Assembly (NCBI GenBank): GCA_947396885.1
Contig: OX377205.1
Location: 58,438,969 to 58,502,968, forward strand
Direction of reading: 5' to 3'
DNA length: 64,000 nt
Origin: Heligmosomoides polygyrus polygyrus
Lineage: Eukaryota > Nematoda > Chromadorea > Rhabditida > Heligmosomidae
In this document: in pieces, positions 1 to 10,749 of the stretch
Numbering within the stretch: the first letter of the stretch is position 1
How the letters are laid out: each line of letters opens with the position of its first letter
Notes under the pieces: generated by a model
What the model saw: only the letters and a program-made list of their open reading frames with translations
Databases searched by the model: none
What the model was told of the DNA's origin: nothing
Made by a program: the position numbers and the translations under genes

Positions 1-1099
1 GTCCATGACGGCATCTTCCCAAAGGCCGACAAGAGAGGTGTAGAGGTCCCAGTTGATGGTCGTTCTGGGACTCCTCTTCTTGAACTTCGCGGCCTTCTCT
101 CCTTGACGCGAAAAGCGGAACCTTGCGCGAAGGAGGCGGTGGTCCGATCCCGTGTAGAACTTGGGGACAACGGAGACGTCGGTCAGGCAATACTTGCGGT
201 TGAAGATGATGTGGTCGATCTCGTTGTGGAACTGGCCACCGGGAGATACCCAGGTCCATCGTAGGGAGGGAGGCTTCTGGAATTGCGAGTTTCCATGGAT
301 GGTCTTGGTCGACATGATAAACTCAGACAGCCTTTCACCTTGCTCGTTCCACTCCAAACCGTGGGTTCCGATGTCCGGCGACGTTCCCGGTCCGATCTTG
401 GCGTTGAAGTCGCCGACGATCACCTTGTAGAAGGTGTGATCTTCCTTATAGAACTTCTCCAGCTCCACGTAGAAGGCTTCGACCTCTTCGTCGTCGTAGT
501 CGGATGTTGGGGCATACGCGACGAACACAGTCAAAGCTGGCACGGAACCACATCGCTTCAGTCGCAGACGGTACTTATGAAGCAAAGGGCCCGTGGTGCC
601 GTGGGGTTGCCGGCAAACATGTTAACGCGGCAACCCCACGGCACCACGGGCCCTCTGCTTCATAAGTACCTCGCAGACGTCCGATTCGGCTTGTCAGAGA
701 CTCATACGAGTCGATGTTCATAGCCAAGTACGTGTTGACGAGGACACCAACGCAGCCTACTCCCCTGCTGTCGCATGTTCCGAGGAACAGTTCTTCTCCG
801 GAGTCGTAGGCGGCGTGTAGGGGGTGGTGTCTTCTCATCTCGGTCAGTCCGATGACGTCGTACTTGATATTCCTGGCTTGCATCATCAGGTCCTCGACGG
901 ATGCTTCCGATGCAAGCGTGCGGGCGTTGTAAGTACAGATCGTCATCCTAGTCCTTCTCAATTTGAGCAGCCTGGTTAGGCCCTGAGATTTTAGCAGCTT
1001 CTCCGTACTCGTCCTTCCCATCGCTGCAGAAATGGGGGGTCTTTCGGGGTCAGGGGAATGAGGCCCTTTAGTGCTGCTGTTTTTGACTTGAGTACACAC
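1..1099 (-). pseudogene. RTE-type LINE, endonuclease domain (3' part runs off the window)
   Basis: Minus-strand open frame of an APE-type endonuclease from an RTE-like non-LTR retrotransposon; this domain nicks target DNA to prime reverse transcription. The likely start is the Met at 944-946, followed by an ICTYNARTL motif, then LTEMRR, then (below position 560) VIVGDFNAK and SDHRLL. These are the usual metal-binding and catalytic blocks of the exonuclease-endonuclease-phosphatase fold. The frame stays open to position 1, so the reverse transcriptase part lies to the left of the window. The only break I see is a 101-bp palindromic insertion at 570-670; without it and one copy of its target duplication the frame is continuous. 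An upstream in-frame Met at 1097-1099 also exists. Element identity is firm; whether it is functional cannot be judged from a fragment. Confidence 0.8.
570..670. mobile_element. 101-bp palindromic MITE with 8-bp target duplication (hAT-like)
   Basis: Inverted arms at 570-612 and 628-670 match over 43 bp with one mismatch around a 15-nt centre. The ends are GGTACTTATGAAGC and its complement. The 8-bp duplication TCGCAGAC lies directly outside both ends (562-569 and 671-678). An 8-bp duplication is typical of the hAT superfamily (established knowledge); the family assignment is inferred because no transposase is present. It sits inside the RTE endonuclease frame. Confidence 0.85.
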
Positions 1100-1660
1100 G
1101 GGTAGCTAGCTAGTCGGGCTCTGTCGTGCGGGCGAAGAACTCCGGGCAGCCAGCCAGACTGCCCGAAGGGACGGAGCGAGACTTTTGAGGCGGCCTCGAA
1201 TCGCCTTACGATGTACTCCCAGTCTGCCGAGTGCAAGCTTTTGGCCGGGCCGACACAGTTACAATCCGCACAGTCACGGTCACATCCACGCACACTGTGC
1301 ACGAACATGCCGCTCCCGCGCACAAGGAACGCGTCGACCCGACACAGCAGGAGCAAGGAGTCCATCCCCTGCATCCCACCTGCGTCTCTGGGCAGTTCAC
1401 GGTCGCATTTGGTTCGCGTTTAATTCCCCTATCCACCACCCGGGGACGCGCCACGTGGCACTGCGACAAGCGGCCCGAGATCCCTCTTAACAAGAGAGCC
1501 CGAAAGCTCTCTATCGAGGGAGATCCGTGGGGAGATAAATATGATTGAAAATAACCGAAAAATATGCGTGATGCTGCATTATCGGGGTTAGGTGATGGAG
1601 CTCCTAACCAGACGTTTGGCTGCCAGTAGGCCGCTCTACGTCTGGTAAAATATATACGAA
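1100..1660 (-). other. Probable 5' leader of the RTE fragment and shared dispersed repeat
   Basis: No convincing coding sequence. This GC-rich stretch lies upstream (minus sense) of the RTE endonuclease frame and is probably its 5' leader. About 1575-1650 contains a segment with GACGTTTGGC and AGGCCGCT and ending in ACGTCTGGT. It resembles segments at 43985-44217 (minus) and 59165-59400 (plus), so it belongs to a dispersed repeat family of unknown class. Confidence 0.4.
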
Positions 1661-2217
1661 AACGAGAGTGAAATGTACGCCATTCACAACCCATACATAA
1701 ACACAAGTCGAGTATTGAACTCATATATGCGACGCACAGAATGAAAGTGAGAGTACTTGATCTGTGTGTTTGTTCATTTAAGGTCAAGATTTTGCGGCCG
1801 AAAATGTGGTAAATTGTAGATACGCACACTGCTAATGGATGGTAAGACGTTTTTGAGCAAACTTCATAATTAAATATTTGGCGTGGATTTCTTCCACATT
1901 CCGCGTGGTCTTTCACAAAACAAATTTTGAAGTAATTCTTTCAAAGAGATATAGCAGCATGTAGAGTTGTAATGTAATGTAATGTCAGATAGCAGTGTTA
2001 TGCCTAGCATTTATACTCCCTCATTCGACGGTTGGTGGCTCAAAAGGAGGGTTTGCACGGGAATTGTTCGCCTGTGTTAGGAAGTAGATGGACATCCACA
2101 CACTTCAGAGTTTGTCCACCGCGATCATGCGGAATAACACCTTGTGCCAGTTCGACAAATACTCCTAATTACGTGGATTGCCACATGTGGTATGTAGCAG
2201 TGTTATACAGGGTGTCT

Positions 2218-3451
2218 CAAAAAATGTATAAACTGTTTGAAAGGTGATAACTTTGTTCTTAATATAGGTACTGAAGAAGTTAAAGGCTCATATGAAAGCT
2301 TAAGAAAATCGAAATTTTCTGACATATGAGAGGCATGGAATGCGCCATGCACTCGTCTGAAATTTTCCATTTTACACTCAATTAACTGTCTTTCGCTTGA
2401 ATACATATTACAATTTCTTCACAACGTGACCGTTTTGATTGATTTGTGCTTATTTCAAAGTTTAAAAATTATTTACACAGCATAGCTTGGAAAATGGAGA
2501 GTATTTTAAAAATTGCAGGTACTGTTTGAAAGGTTTTAACATTGCTGCTGGTCAAGTTTTGAGAACGTTTGAGACTCATGTGCAAGCGCGAGATAACAAG
2601 AATTTTGTAGCTTGCAAACAGTCAAGATTGCGCCACGCACATGCCTGAAACCATGCATTTCAGAATCGATTGATTGTGCAAGGGCTGAATGCTTGTTACA
2701 TTCTTGTTGCTTCTTGACTACACATTAACCTGTGCTGTGCTTCTTTTAACAGTTATGCAGTTATGCCAACTGACCTTACTATTCATCTTAAATGTTGCTT
2801 CATTCGTCCACAGAATGCGTCTTGTAAAATGCGGCTCCTGCCCACATTTAAATCCTGCAATCAATAAACTCACATTTAACGCGTCTTTCACAAGGTTGTC
2901 AAGTTCAAAACGTTAAAAGAAGCACAGTACAGGTTAATGTGACCAAGTAGCAACAACATTGCAGCAAGCATTCAGCCCATGCACAATCAATCGAGTCTGG
3001 AATGCATGGTTTCAGGCAGGAGCATGGCGCAATTGTGACTATTTGCACGCCACAGTAATCCCGTCGTCCTGCGTTTTCATGTGAGTCTCAGATATCTTTA
3101 AATGCTTTACTAGCAGCAATGGTACAACCCTTCACATAGTGCCTTTATTATTTAGAGTACTGTCCATTTTTCGCTATAATGTGTCGTTAAGTTTTGAACT
3201 CTAAAACAAGCACAAATCAATCAAAACTGCCGCTTTGTGAAGAAATTATAACATGTATTCAAGCGAAACACAATTAATCGAGTGTAAAATGAAAAATTGC
3301 AGACGAGTGCATGGAGCATTGCATGCCTCTCATATGTCAGAAAATTTCTATTTTCCTAAGTTTTCATACGAGCCCTTAACTTCTCCAGTACCTTTACAAT
3401 GAACAAAGTTATCACCTTTCAAACAGTGTATACATTTTTTGAGACACACTG
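2218..3451. mobile_element. Mariner-like non-autonomous fold-back element, copy 1
   Basis: A 1.23-kb element whose ends read CAGGGTGTCTCAAAAAATG (left) and, on the complement, CAGTGTGTCTCAAAAAATG (right). TA dinucleotides flank both ends (2216-2217 and 3452-3453), as expected for the Tc1/mariner superfamily. The arms are long inverted repeats of several hundred bases. A second pair of similar termini lies inside (near 2497 and 3160), so the structure is a palindrome within a palindrome. No transposase frame is present. A related copy with the same nested layout lies at 54169-55397. Confidence 0.8.
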
Positions 3452-3659
3452 TATAATAGAATGGAGCCCACAGCCGTGTAGCCACTTAATGCCGTCTGAG
3501 GTTTTGTTGTGTCTTTACGTTCGGCTATCTCCTATTAATCCTAGTTGTGAAGAATTTGTTAGTTTTCGTTGGCGATTCATTTCTTAAAGAGTCTAATAAC
3601 TAATGTATTCTTCTAATTCACTCCATACTGAAGAAATTGTCTGCCTCTATTACTACGCA

Positions 3660-3835
3660 TCATCCGGTGTTTTTCGTATCAGATATCCGATTCCGATGAA
3701 AAATCGTTTATCTGAATCATCCGCGAATCCGGATAATCGAGAATAACCCTCATCTGAATCATCCGAAGATCCGGGAGTTGAAAAAATGGCCTATCCGAAT
3801 CATCCGATATCCGGAAAATCGGCGTCGGATCCTAT
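3660..3835. repeat. Short-period ATCCG-rich minisatellite
   Basis: Irregular repetition of TCATCCGAATATCCGG-like words, for example several copies of ATCATCCG and ATCCGG. The repeat is degenerate and has no coding signal. Confidence 0.5.
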
Positions 3836-4067
3836 GTATAGTATGGAGTCAGGCGTTTCATCATAAGGGGCGAATCATTATGCTATTTTTGACGAATGAC
3901 GTTGTTATTTTGGTTCTCCAGGAGTGCAACCTAGGTCGGTGGGAAGGCGGTGGGGGAGTGTTGATCGTGTATCATATCATACTATATAATAAAAGCGCTA
4001 AGCGATGAGTCATCGATCGACGCTGAGTCATAAAATAGCAGATTAGCAGGTAAAAATAAGGAGAAAC

Positions 4068-4121
4068 TTGGGGGGGGGGGGGGAAATTCGGGGAGGGGGG
4101 GGGGAGGGGGGAAGGGGAAAA
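4068..4121. repeat. G-run tract (possible G-quadruplex)
   Basis: Several runs of 6 to 14 consecutive G separated by short spacers on the plus strand. This could fold as a G-quadruplex on that strand. It is also a region where sequence length may be unreliable. Confidence 0.6.
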
Positions 4122-4189
4122 ATAGGCGCGAAAATAGCGAAAATACACAGACGCCTTCTTCTTGGCTGGAAACATCAGGCCCGGGCAGT

Positions 4190-4600
4190 CAACGTCGCTG
4201 AACACGAATCTGAAGCTCGTTTTTGAAGTATCGATTGCCATCAATCGATATTGACCACATAATCGATTTTGTGTGGATATAGTTTAGGCGGTCCGAAACG
4301 TTAGCCCTGAGGGCAAGTGAGGTCGCTGAACACGAATCTGAAGTTAATTTTTGAAGTGTCGATTTCAACATGTCTGCTGTGAAAATAGTCAAGTAATAGC
4401 CAGGTGCGAGATAACCGTGGTCAACAACTGGCTCACAATTCTGATAGGAAGCCAAGATATTCTGTCGGTTGCCCCCCCCCCCCCTTCCCCAACACATGTT
4501 ACCGAGAACATCTGAAATAAGACCTATCATAAGTTGCCTTTTTTCGTGGAACAAGGAAAAGGTAACTTATGATAGGTCCTATTTTGAATGTTCCCGGTGA
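4190..4600. repeat. Tandem duplication followed by a 45-bp inverted repeat
   Basis: The words GTCGCTGAACACGAATCTGAAG and TTTTTGAAGT.TCGATT occur near 4190 and again near 4320, giving a duplication of about 130 bp. A fold-back follows: about 4500-4543 and 4555-4600 are inverted copies containing GACCTATCATAAGTTGCCTT and its complement. No termini could be defined, so the class is unknown. Confidence 0.5.
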
Positions 4601-5216
4601 CATCGACTGTATATCTTCCGGAGAAAGTTTGTGGGTTTTGAGTAGGCTAATAGATTGGTATACCTTGCAACCTTGGCATAGAAACATCGATACACTAATA
4701 ATATTAATAATAAAATATAATAATAATAAAAGATAATAATATATCACCGTGTATTCAATCTTTCAAATATGCGGCAAAAAGCTCACAGGTCTGTAAACAC
4801 TAGAGTTGCAGATGATTTGAGGAGCAAGGAAAAGAATTCATAGTGGAATTAAGGATATGAGATCAACATTTGCAAAAGAGCTTCCATTGAAGACACAAAT
4901 TTTTCAAAATTGGTTAGCGAACCTGTTTGCTTACTATGACCTGAAGTAACTCTATCATGTGGTTCCACTAATTAGAACGAATGCGCTGCTTTTTGACCTA
5001 GATCTTTTTTTCGGATAACGAAACAGTGACTGATTTTCTTACCGCTTGATTAGATTATTTTTCGCTACACACGACGATTGTACACTTGCCTATTTGCAAA
5101 GCTTCACAAGAACGTTGTATATAGTTTTTTCACGTCGGATCCGACACTTTTCAAATCAATTTGGACACTTGTCACGTCAACACTCTTCTCTTTTAGACAC
5201 CCTTCTGAGCTAGCTA

Positions 5217-5645
5217 AGTCGGACAGGTCTAGTGACTCGCTGTCGTCGTAGTGGTAATCCTTCCGATTACTGTAGGTGGAATCGGGTCCGATATCCAGCG
5301 CTACTATTACACTGATGCGCGAACGAAACGAGCAAGGAGCTATAATTTATTAAGGCAAAAATCGGAAGGTTACAAATAAATCTAGAACAAGGAGCAAAGA
5401 GGAGACTAGAGGAGAGCTAAGCCAAGACTGAACCTAGTTGCTTAGATCTGGGGGCTTTTATCGACTCTCTTGGAGGCGTGTCTACCGTGTGCTCCTCGGA
5501 CTCTCCGTCCGGTACGGTTTTACGGCTCTGGGGCCATTGCTGGCATATCCGCAGGAGCAGGTCGTAAACCTCCCCTGGATACATTCCGCCACCCCATACT
5601 CTTAACGAACACTTGCAGAATACACCGGTCCCGGTATATTCCACA
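5217..5645 (-). repeat. 3' LTR of the gag-only element
   Basis: A 429-bp direct repeat identical by eye to 8481-8909. On the minus strand it begins TGTGGAATATACC and ends CCGACT. It contains AATAAA on the minus strand near 5346-5351, which may serve as the polyadenylation signal. The 228-nt open frame in each LTR is not a credible gene. Confidence 0.85.
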
Positions 5646-5695
5646 TGGGGGCCCTCAGAGAAACAAGCGCTTCCACTGCGCTAAAAAAATCATCT

Positions 5696-5995
5696 TGAGC
5701 AACGACCTCCGTCGCTCGCATCTCAATGAGCGGTTCCGCTCACTCTTTGGTGGGAAAACACAAGAGCACTGCAGTTCGTCTGCCCACCGCAGGCTGAACC
5801 CTCTACACAGTTTCAGCAACGACCTCCGTCGCTTTTAGAGGAGCGGGTCCGCTCGCACTTTCCAAAGGAAAGTTTAAAAGACTGGCCTCTATAATGCACG
5901 AGTCTACTGCAGTTCGCCTGCATTGCTTTCTGAGCAGTTAATCGACGACATCCGTCGCTTTTTAGGGAGCGGCTCCGCTCACGCTTTCCGAAAAA
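5696..5995. repeat. Tandem repeats in the 3' region of the LTR element
   Basis: Three diverged units of roughly 120-130 bp. Each begins near CGAC.TCCGTCGC, carries a GAGCGG.TCCGCTC inverted word, and continues to CTGCAGTTCG.CTGC. Each unit contains short palindromes that could form hairpins. They lie between the gag stop codon and the 3' LTR, where an autonomous relative would carry pol or its 3' untranslated region. Confidence 0.65.
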
Positions 5996-6272
5996 AAAAA
6001 TGCAACTCAGTGGTCTCTGAGGCACCAGCGTCATCTACTAACCGTAGATCAAACTTGCACTGGTCATAAGTTGGTATGGTTCCATACCAGCTTAAAATCA
6101 TCTATCCGACGACATTTAACTTCTCCTTCCCCAGTCATCATACAGGGTAATGGTGCCTATAAGGCCATCCAAAAAGGGATTGAAAAAAAAACATGATAAT
6201 ATTACAATGTAACGTTCGTGCGTATATCAAGCACTTGCGTTTTAGGCACAGCAGCGAAAATAAGGGCAACAA

Positions 6273-8432
6273 TTAGAAGGATGGAGGGAAACTGGACAGC
6301 ATTAGAAGGCTCCTCATTGTTTCGTCGCTAGCGCCTTCATTTTGTCGCCGCATCCCTTCCATCGTACTGGCATGTCCCCAGCAGGCCTGATCAGCATCCT
6401 CGTATGGTCGCAGCGTAAGACTAGAATTGTAGAAACAAATTACACTGACATTTTTCATCGTACAAGAACCCATTCTGTTCTTCCTCCGGCACTTTCGGCG
6501 CCTAATTTTTTTTATTTCTGGGTCCTTACCACTACCATTCCAAGCTGGTAAGAAGCTATTCTTCCGTTCTTTCGCATAGCCAAACCTCTTCCGATCTTGG
6601 TGATACTCGCTTCCGCCGCATGGCTTGCCTGCAGCACATCGCTGCTTCCTTCGAAAGCGTTCCTTACCTCGAACACTCTTGCACCAGCCTTCAAGTTGAG
6701 CGATAGCAGAAATTCCGTCTGCAGTGCTCGATGTGCGGCTGTCGCCTGCAACATTCACCCCATCCCGGGTGTTACGACTTTTCTCCACATCTCGAACCTT
6801 ATTTGGACATTTTGACGCTATGTGCCCAAAATGTCCACAGCAGTAGCATTTAGGTGAGGTTTTAGCCGAATACTGACCACCCAACTGGTGCGGAATTTCG
6901 GTTACCCTCTCGAGATGGGATTCTCCTGTATCGATCGCGCTCCGATCAATACCTTTTTCTGAAGAATTGTGACCATCATTCATTTTTTCAAAGCCTACCT
7001 GTACCTTTTCCAGTCGCACCGCTACTCGCTTAACCTCTTCATACACTTGGCCCTCTTCCGCATCCAGCGCGGCCCTCATATAATAGGAACTCTGCCAGTG
7101 CTGAAGGCAAGAGTACAACTTGGAACCTCTAATGAAATCCCACTCCATACTGGGATGGATCCTTTTAGAAAGGTCTTCCATGCGGCAGCAAAAATCTACA
7201 AGGGACTCATCTTCTTCCTTGCATAGGTTTTCCCAAGCCTTAATATTGCTAAAGCGCTCACACGGGTTTTGGCGAGCCATTTTTAGCGCTCCTACTACAT
7301 CAAAATATGTTCCTTCGCGAATATTTTGCGGCAAACCCTTGAAAATTGAAAGCGCAGTTCCTGCAAGGTGGTTCACCAATATATCGCGTCTATCTGGGTC
7401 CGACCACACCGTGGTAGGAAACTTCACTTCTAGCCCTCTCAAAAAGGCGCTTAGCGAATTTTTGCCATCATATTTTGGGACACTGGCTATACTCTGAGCC
7501 TTAAAAACCTCCCGAAATATGGCTAACATATCGCCTACTTGATCCGTAGCGATATGCTCTATGCTCCTTTCCGAGCAGGTCACTGACTCACTAGTCACTG
7601 GTCCTTGAAAGGAACCCAGCGAGGACAAACGCGAAGAGGCGCGAGACTTCCCCATAAGCTCGCAACTTGCCCCAGCGTTCATGGGTTGGGATGTGATCCG
7701 TCCCTCAACAGAACCTCTTACTCGACTGCTTACCTGCGAAGTATATTGGCTGCGGATCGCACGCCATTCTTTTGTTCTGCACCCCGCCTCAACTGCACCA
7801 ACTTGTACCCGGCTGGCTCCAGCCTTTGAGTGCAGTGTTTCAGCTGGCACGCTCTTAACCTTTTCTTGTAACAGTCTCAACTGATTGCTATGGCGCTCCG
7901 CCATTTTGTCTTTTTCCGACAACTCATGCTCAAGATGTGACTCCACATTTACTATGTGATTCTGCAATTCCAGAACTTCATCACACTTAGCAATTACTGT
8001 TTCTTTAACTTGGTCTATTTCGCATCCCAAAATCAATGCCAGCTCGCACAATGCTTGGCTATGCGCACTTACCGTCGGCAAGAAGTCGCGCAGATCATCG
8101 GGAGTCATCCCAACTTCATTAAAAAATGAGATCTCCAAAGCATGTGTCTCCACTCCTAAGCGCTTAGCCACTTTTCCTACTGTGTTTTCTACAGTACCTT
8201 TAACGGCTTCCAAAATCTTTGCTCGCTTTGAGCGAGCCAAATTTCTGATTTGGTCATCTAGCGCATTACCCAACCGTTTTAGGATATTCCCGAATGAAAC
8301 ATTCAAATCCTCTGACTGACAGCTCACTCCAAGCTGGAACCAGTCCTCCGGCGGTTGTGGAGCATTCTCGCCTACAAAATCCATGACGACTTCGTCTGTG
8401 GATCCCGCGGAACTATAGCTGGACATTTTCAA
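6273..8432 (-). CDS. Retrotransposon Gag polyprotein (719 aa)
   Basis: Structural capsid-nucleocapsid protein of the LTR element. The N-terminal region is followed by a heptad-rich, charged stretch at about residues 165-215 (probably coiled coil). A capsid-like block of the retrotransposon-gag type lies at about residues 310-490, with an AFLRGLEVKF...NHLAGTAL...LP pattern and a DESLVDFCCRMEDL stretch. One CCHC zinc knuckle, CYCCGHFGHIASKCP, starts at residue 529 (C-x2-C-x4-H-x4-C). The remaining 175 residues are basic with no protease or RT motif. The start at 8432 lies only 48 nt from the 5' LTR, as expected for gag. The frame has no stop or frameshift. Ty3/gypsy-like is my best guess from the 4-bp target duplication and capsid pattern; BEL/Pao is possible. 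Confidence 0.85.
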   Translation of the reverse strand: MKMSSYSSAGSTDEVVMDFVGENAPQPPEDWFQLGVSCQSEDLNVSFGNILKRLGNALDDQIRNLARSKRAKILEAVKGTVENTVGKVAKRLGVETHALEISFFNEVGMTPDDLRDFLPTVSAHSQALCELALILGCEIDQVKETVIAKCDEVLELQNHIVNVESHLEHELSEKDKMAERHSNQLRLLQEKVKSVPAETLHSKAGASRVQVGAVEAGCRTKEWRAIRSQYTSQVSSRVRGSVEGRITSQPMNAGASCELMGKSRASSRLSSLGSFQGPVTSESVTCSERSIEHIATDQVGDMLAIFREVFKAQSIASVPKYDGKNSLSAFLRGLEVKFPTTVWSDPDRRDILVNHLAGTALSIFKGLPQNIREGTYFDVVGALKMARQNPCERFSNIKAWENLCKEEDESLVDFCCRMEDLSKRIHPSMEWDFIRGSKLYSCLQHWQSSYYMRAALDAEEGQVYEEVKRVAVRLEKVQVGFEKMNDGHNSSEKGIDRSAIDTGESHLERVTEIPHQLGGQYSAKTSPKCYCCGHFGHIASKCPNKVRDVEKSRNTRDGVNVAGDSRTSSTADGISAIAQLEGWCKSVRGKERFRRKQRCAAGKPCGGSEYHQDRKRFGYAKERKNSFLPAWNGSGKDPEIKKIRRRKCRRKNRMGSCTMKNVSVICFYNSSLTLRPYEDADQACWGHASTMEGMRRQNEGASDETMRSLLMLSSFPPSF

Positions 8433-8462
8433 CAGACCTTGAAACCGAAACTTGGATCCAAG

Positions 8463-8480
8463 TTACCGGCGTGGCCCCCA
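8463..8480 (-). promoter_or_regulatory. tRNA primer-binding site of the LTR element
   Basis: Immediately inside the 5' LTR, the minus strand reads TGGGGGCCACGCCGGTAA. It starts with the TGG that pairs with the CCA end of a tRNA. The particular tRNA was not identified. Confidence 0.7.
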
Positions 8481-8909
8481 AGTCGGACAGGTCTAGTGAC
8501 TCGCTGTCGTCGTAGTGGTAATCCTTCCGATTACTGTAGGTGGAATCGGGTCCGATATCCAGCGCTACTATTACACTGATGCGCGAACGAAACGAGCAAG
8601 GAGCTATAATTTATTAAGGCAAAAATCGGAAGGTTACAAATAAATCTAGAACAAGGAGCAAAGAGGAGACTAGAGGAGAGCTAAGCCAAGACTGAACCTA
8701 GTTGCTTAGATCTGGGGGCTTTTATCGACTCTCTTGGAGGCGTGTCTACCGTGTGCTCCTCGGACTCTCCGTCCGGTACGGTTTTACGGCTCTGGGGCCA
8801 TTGCTGGCATATCCGCAGGAGCAGGTCGTAAACCTCCCCTGGATACATTCCGCCACCCCATACTCTTAACGAACACTTGCAGAATACACCGGTCCCGGTA
8901 TATTCCACA
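8481..8909 (-). repeat. 5' LTR of the gag-only element
   Basis: Identical by eye to 5217-5645. In the element's sense it supplies the promoter and ends directly at the primer-binding site. The flanking GCTA at 8910-8913 is the second copy of the target duplication. Confidence 0.85.
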
Positions 8910-9652
8910 GCTAAAGACTTTTGAAATCAAAGCAAACTCTTGAAAATCAAGACAAACTTTTTCTACATTAAAGTACGTGCACTCCAAGATTGTTCGAATA
9001 ATTCCTTGTTCTAAGAAAATTTAGTATAACGTTGTTAGTTTTATTTACTTCAACTGCCCGAATGAGTGCAATAATTTTGTAAAATTTATAGTTTTTTTTT
9101 GAAAAAATTTAATGTTGTTTTAAAGCGTAACAAGCCAGCAACCATATAGTGCACTAAGAAATCAGATTGCGCCATGCACTCGAAAAGCTCGTCGCGATGC
9201 TTATTTGATTGATAATGTGAGTGCTGCTTACAGAAAGTATAAAACTGAGGATACGTTGTTTTTTACCGTTGTTTATGTTTTGCCATTTCTAAGTGTGAAG
9301 CTTCATGAAAACCGGAACTTTCCTATCAATCGAAAAGAATCGCGACGTCTTGGACGAGGGCATGGCGCAATCTCTTTTTCGCACTAAAAATTTTTGACTT
9401 TCTGTTCTTTAAAACAAGCTATAAATCCTTAGTTTTCCATAAAAATTAAGAATTTTGAAAAATTTCAAGTAAAGTGTTCACTTATTTGGTAAGTGAATTA
9501 AAATTTCAAAGAAAAATAATAGTAAAAATTTCCTCGAACACAAAATTACTTTAGCCTTTTTGGAGAGTATTTAGTTTTTGTAGAAAAAGATCATTTTGAT
9601 TTGGACGAGCTTGCTTCGATTTCAAAAGTGTCCAATTCGACGTCAAAATGGA

Positions 9653-10740
9653 ATATTTCCCGATACATGGCTCACACTTTATCGTAGTCGCACATGGAGA
9701 TTGGTTCTCAATATGTGACCTCAGAAAATAAGGTAGTCACGTAAAAAACACACTGGCATGGTTGTTCGGTCCAACGGGTGCCGCGGAAATTACACTCACG
9801 ATAAGGTTTCTTTCATTTGAAGAAATCCAATCAAGAATGATGCTAGTCTCTAGGTCCTAACGCACTGCCTAAACTCGTCAATATTTGTCAACTCCAAAGT
9901 TTTCGAGTGAGAGGCAGCAGATTTTGATGGATTGCTCCAGTTAATATTACTAAACCTGAATTTGTCAGAAACGTAGAGAACAAGAAGCGAGGGCAAAAAC
10001 TAGTTTAAGAAACACATCCAATTCAAAACGCTTCATAATTATACGAGTAGTTTGTTCAGCGTAGCTAGTTGTCGCCTTCTTCAGAACCCGGAAAAGTCGA
10101 AGTGGTCTGAGAAGCTCCGAAATGCCGAATTTCGTACTGCAGGAGCCCATCCAAACGCTGAGGGACTACGAAAACGATGTGGATGTGGACAGAAGCTCCA
10201 TAATTAGCTTAAAGAATCATTTCTTATTTTCGTTGATAAGCTACCAGTGAAGCATTATAACAGCTTCGTTGGTCTAGATTTCAAGGAGAAGTGGTTAAAC
10301 TAGCCTTTCGTTGTCTTTCAAACAGGTCGAGCGAGCTCTAGAATGAAGAGCGAAAACAAGAACTGCGTCTACAGCTAAAGCCCCAGTTTGATGAAACTTG
10401 AGGCGCCTGTTGTCTGTTGTATATATGTATATGCAGCTCCGGTAGTATTAAGCGTCGATTTCCAGCTCTAATCTGCGGTGCATGAGAGGAATACCTACCT
10501 TACCTCTTACAGAACCCTCTCCCCCACCCTCCCCAAAAAACATGGTTCAGAGCCTCATTCTACTGTGTTGGTGGCAGTGGGTGTCGAAGAGCAATGTGTG
10601 GCAGGGGTTTTCAATCCTCAGCGTGGTCTCCAAAATGAGAATGAGTCCGACTATTCTTCGGGGAGGCGAAGAGCTGTATGGCCCGCTTTAAAACCTCTCA
10701 AGGAAACTACAGACCATCTGACGACCACGATCTGCGAGCA
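9653..10740. other. No confident gene; degenerate hammerhead-like word near 10050
   Basis: No frame here resembles a known protein. On the minus strand at about 10050-10100 there is CTGAAGAAGGCGAC...CGCTGAAC. This is a weak relative of the hammerhead-like stem-loops at 61.7-62.1 kb and may be the tail of a retroelement. Confidence 0.3.
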
Positions 10741-10749
10741 ACCTATTTG

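Larger units (their letters stand above)
5217..8909 (-). mobile_element. Gag-only LTR retrotransposon with identical LTRs
   Basis: A complete element on the minus strand: two 429-bp LTRs that I read as identical, a primer-binding site next to the 5' LTR, one 719-codon gag frame, and a repeat-containing 3' region. The 4-bp duplication GCTA flanks it (5213-5216 and 8910-8913). The internal region is only about 2.8 kb, and I find no protease, reverse transcriptase, RNase H or integrase motifs. It therefore depends on another element for replication. Similar gag-only elements are known in plants as TR-GAG (established knowledge). Identical LTRs imply a recent insertion. Confidence 0.85.
5122..9652. 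mobile_element. TIR element A, copy 1, interrupted by an LTR retrotransposon
   Basis: The left piece (about 5122-5216) and right piece (8914-about 9652) are the two parts of an element whose complete relative lies at 53328-54162. Shared features are TTTTCACGTC near the left end, GACGT.AAAATGG near the right end, and arms carrying AAATCAAAGC.AACTCTT. The LTR retrotransposon at 5217-8909 sits in its left arm with a 4-bp duplication GCTA, so insertion order is clear: element A first, LTR element second. No coding capacity of its own is visible. Confidence 0.65.

Noticed and set aside
283..723. 146-codon plus-strand open frame
   Set aside because: Antisense to the RTE endonuclease and crosses the palindromic MITE.
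5417..5644. 75-codon frame repeated at 8681-8908
   Set aside because: It is LTR sequence; the identical second copy reflects the LTR pair, not a duplicated gene.
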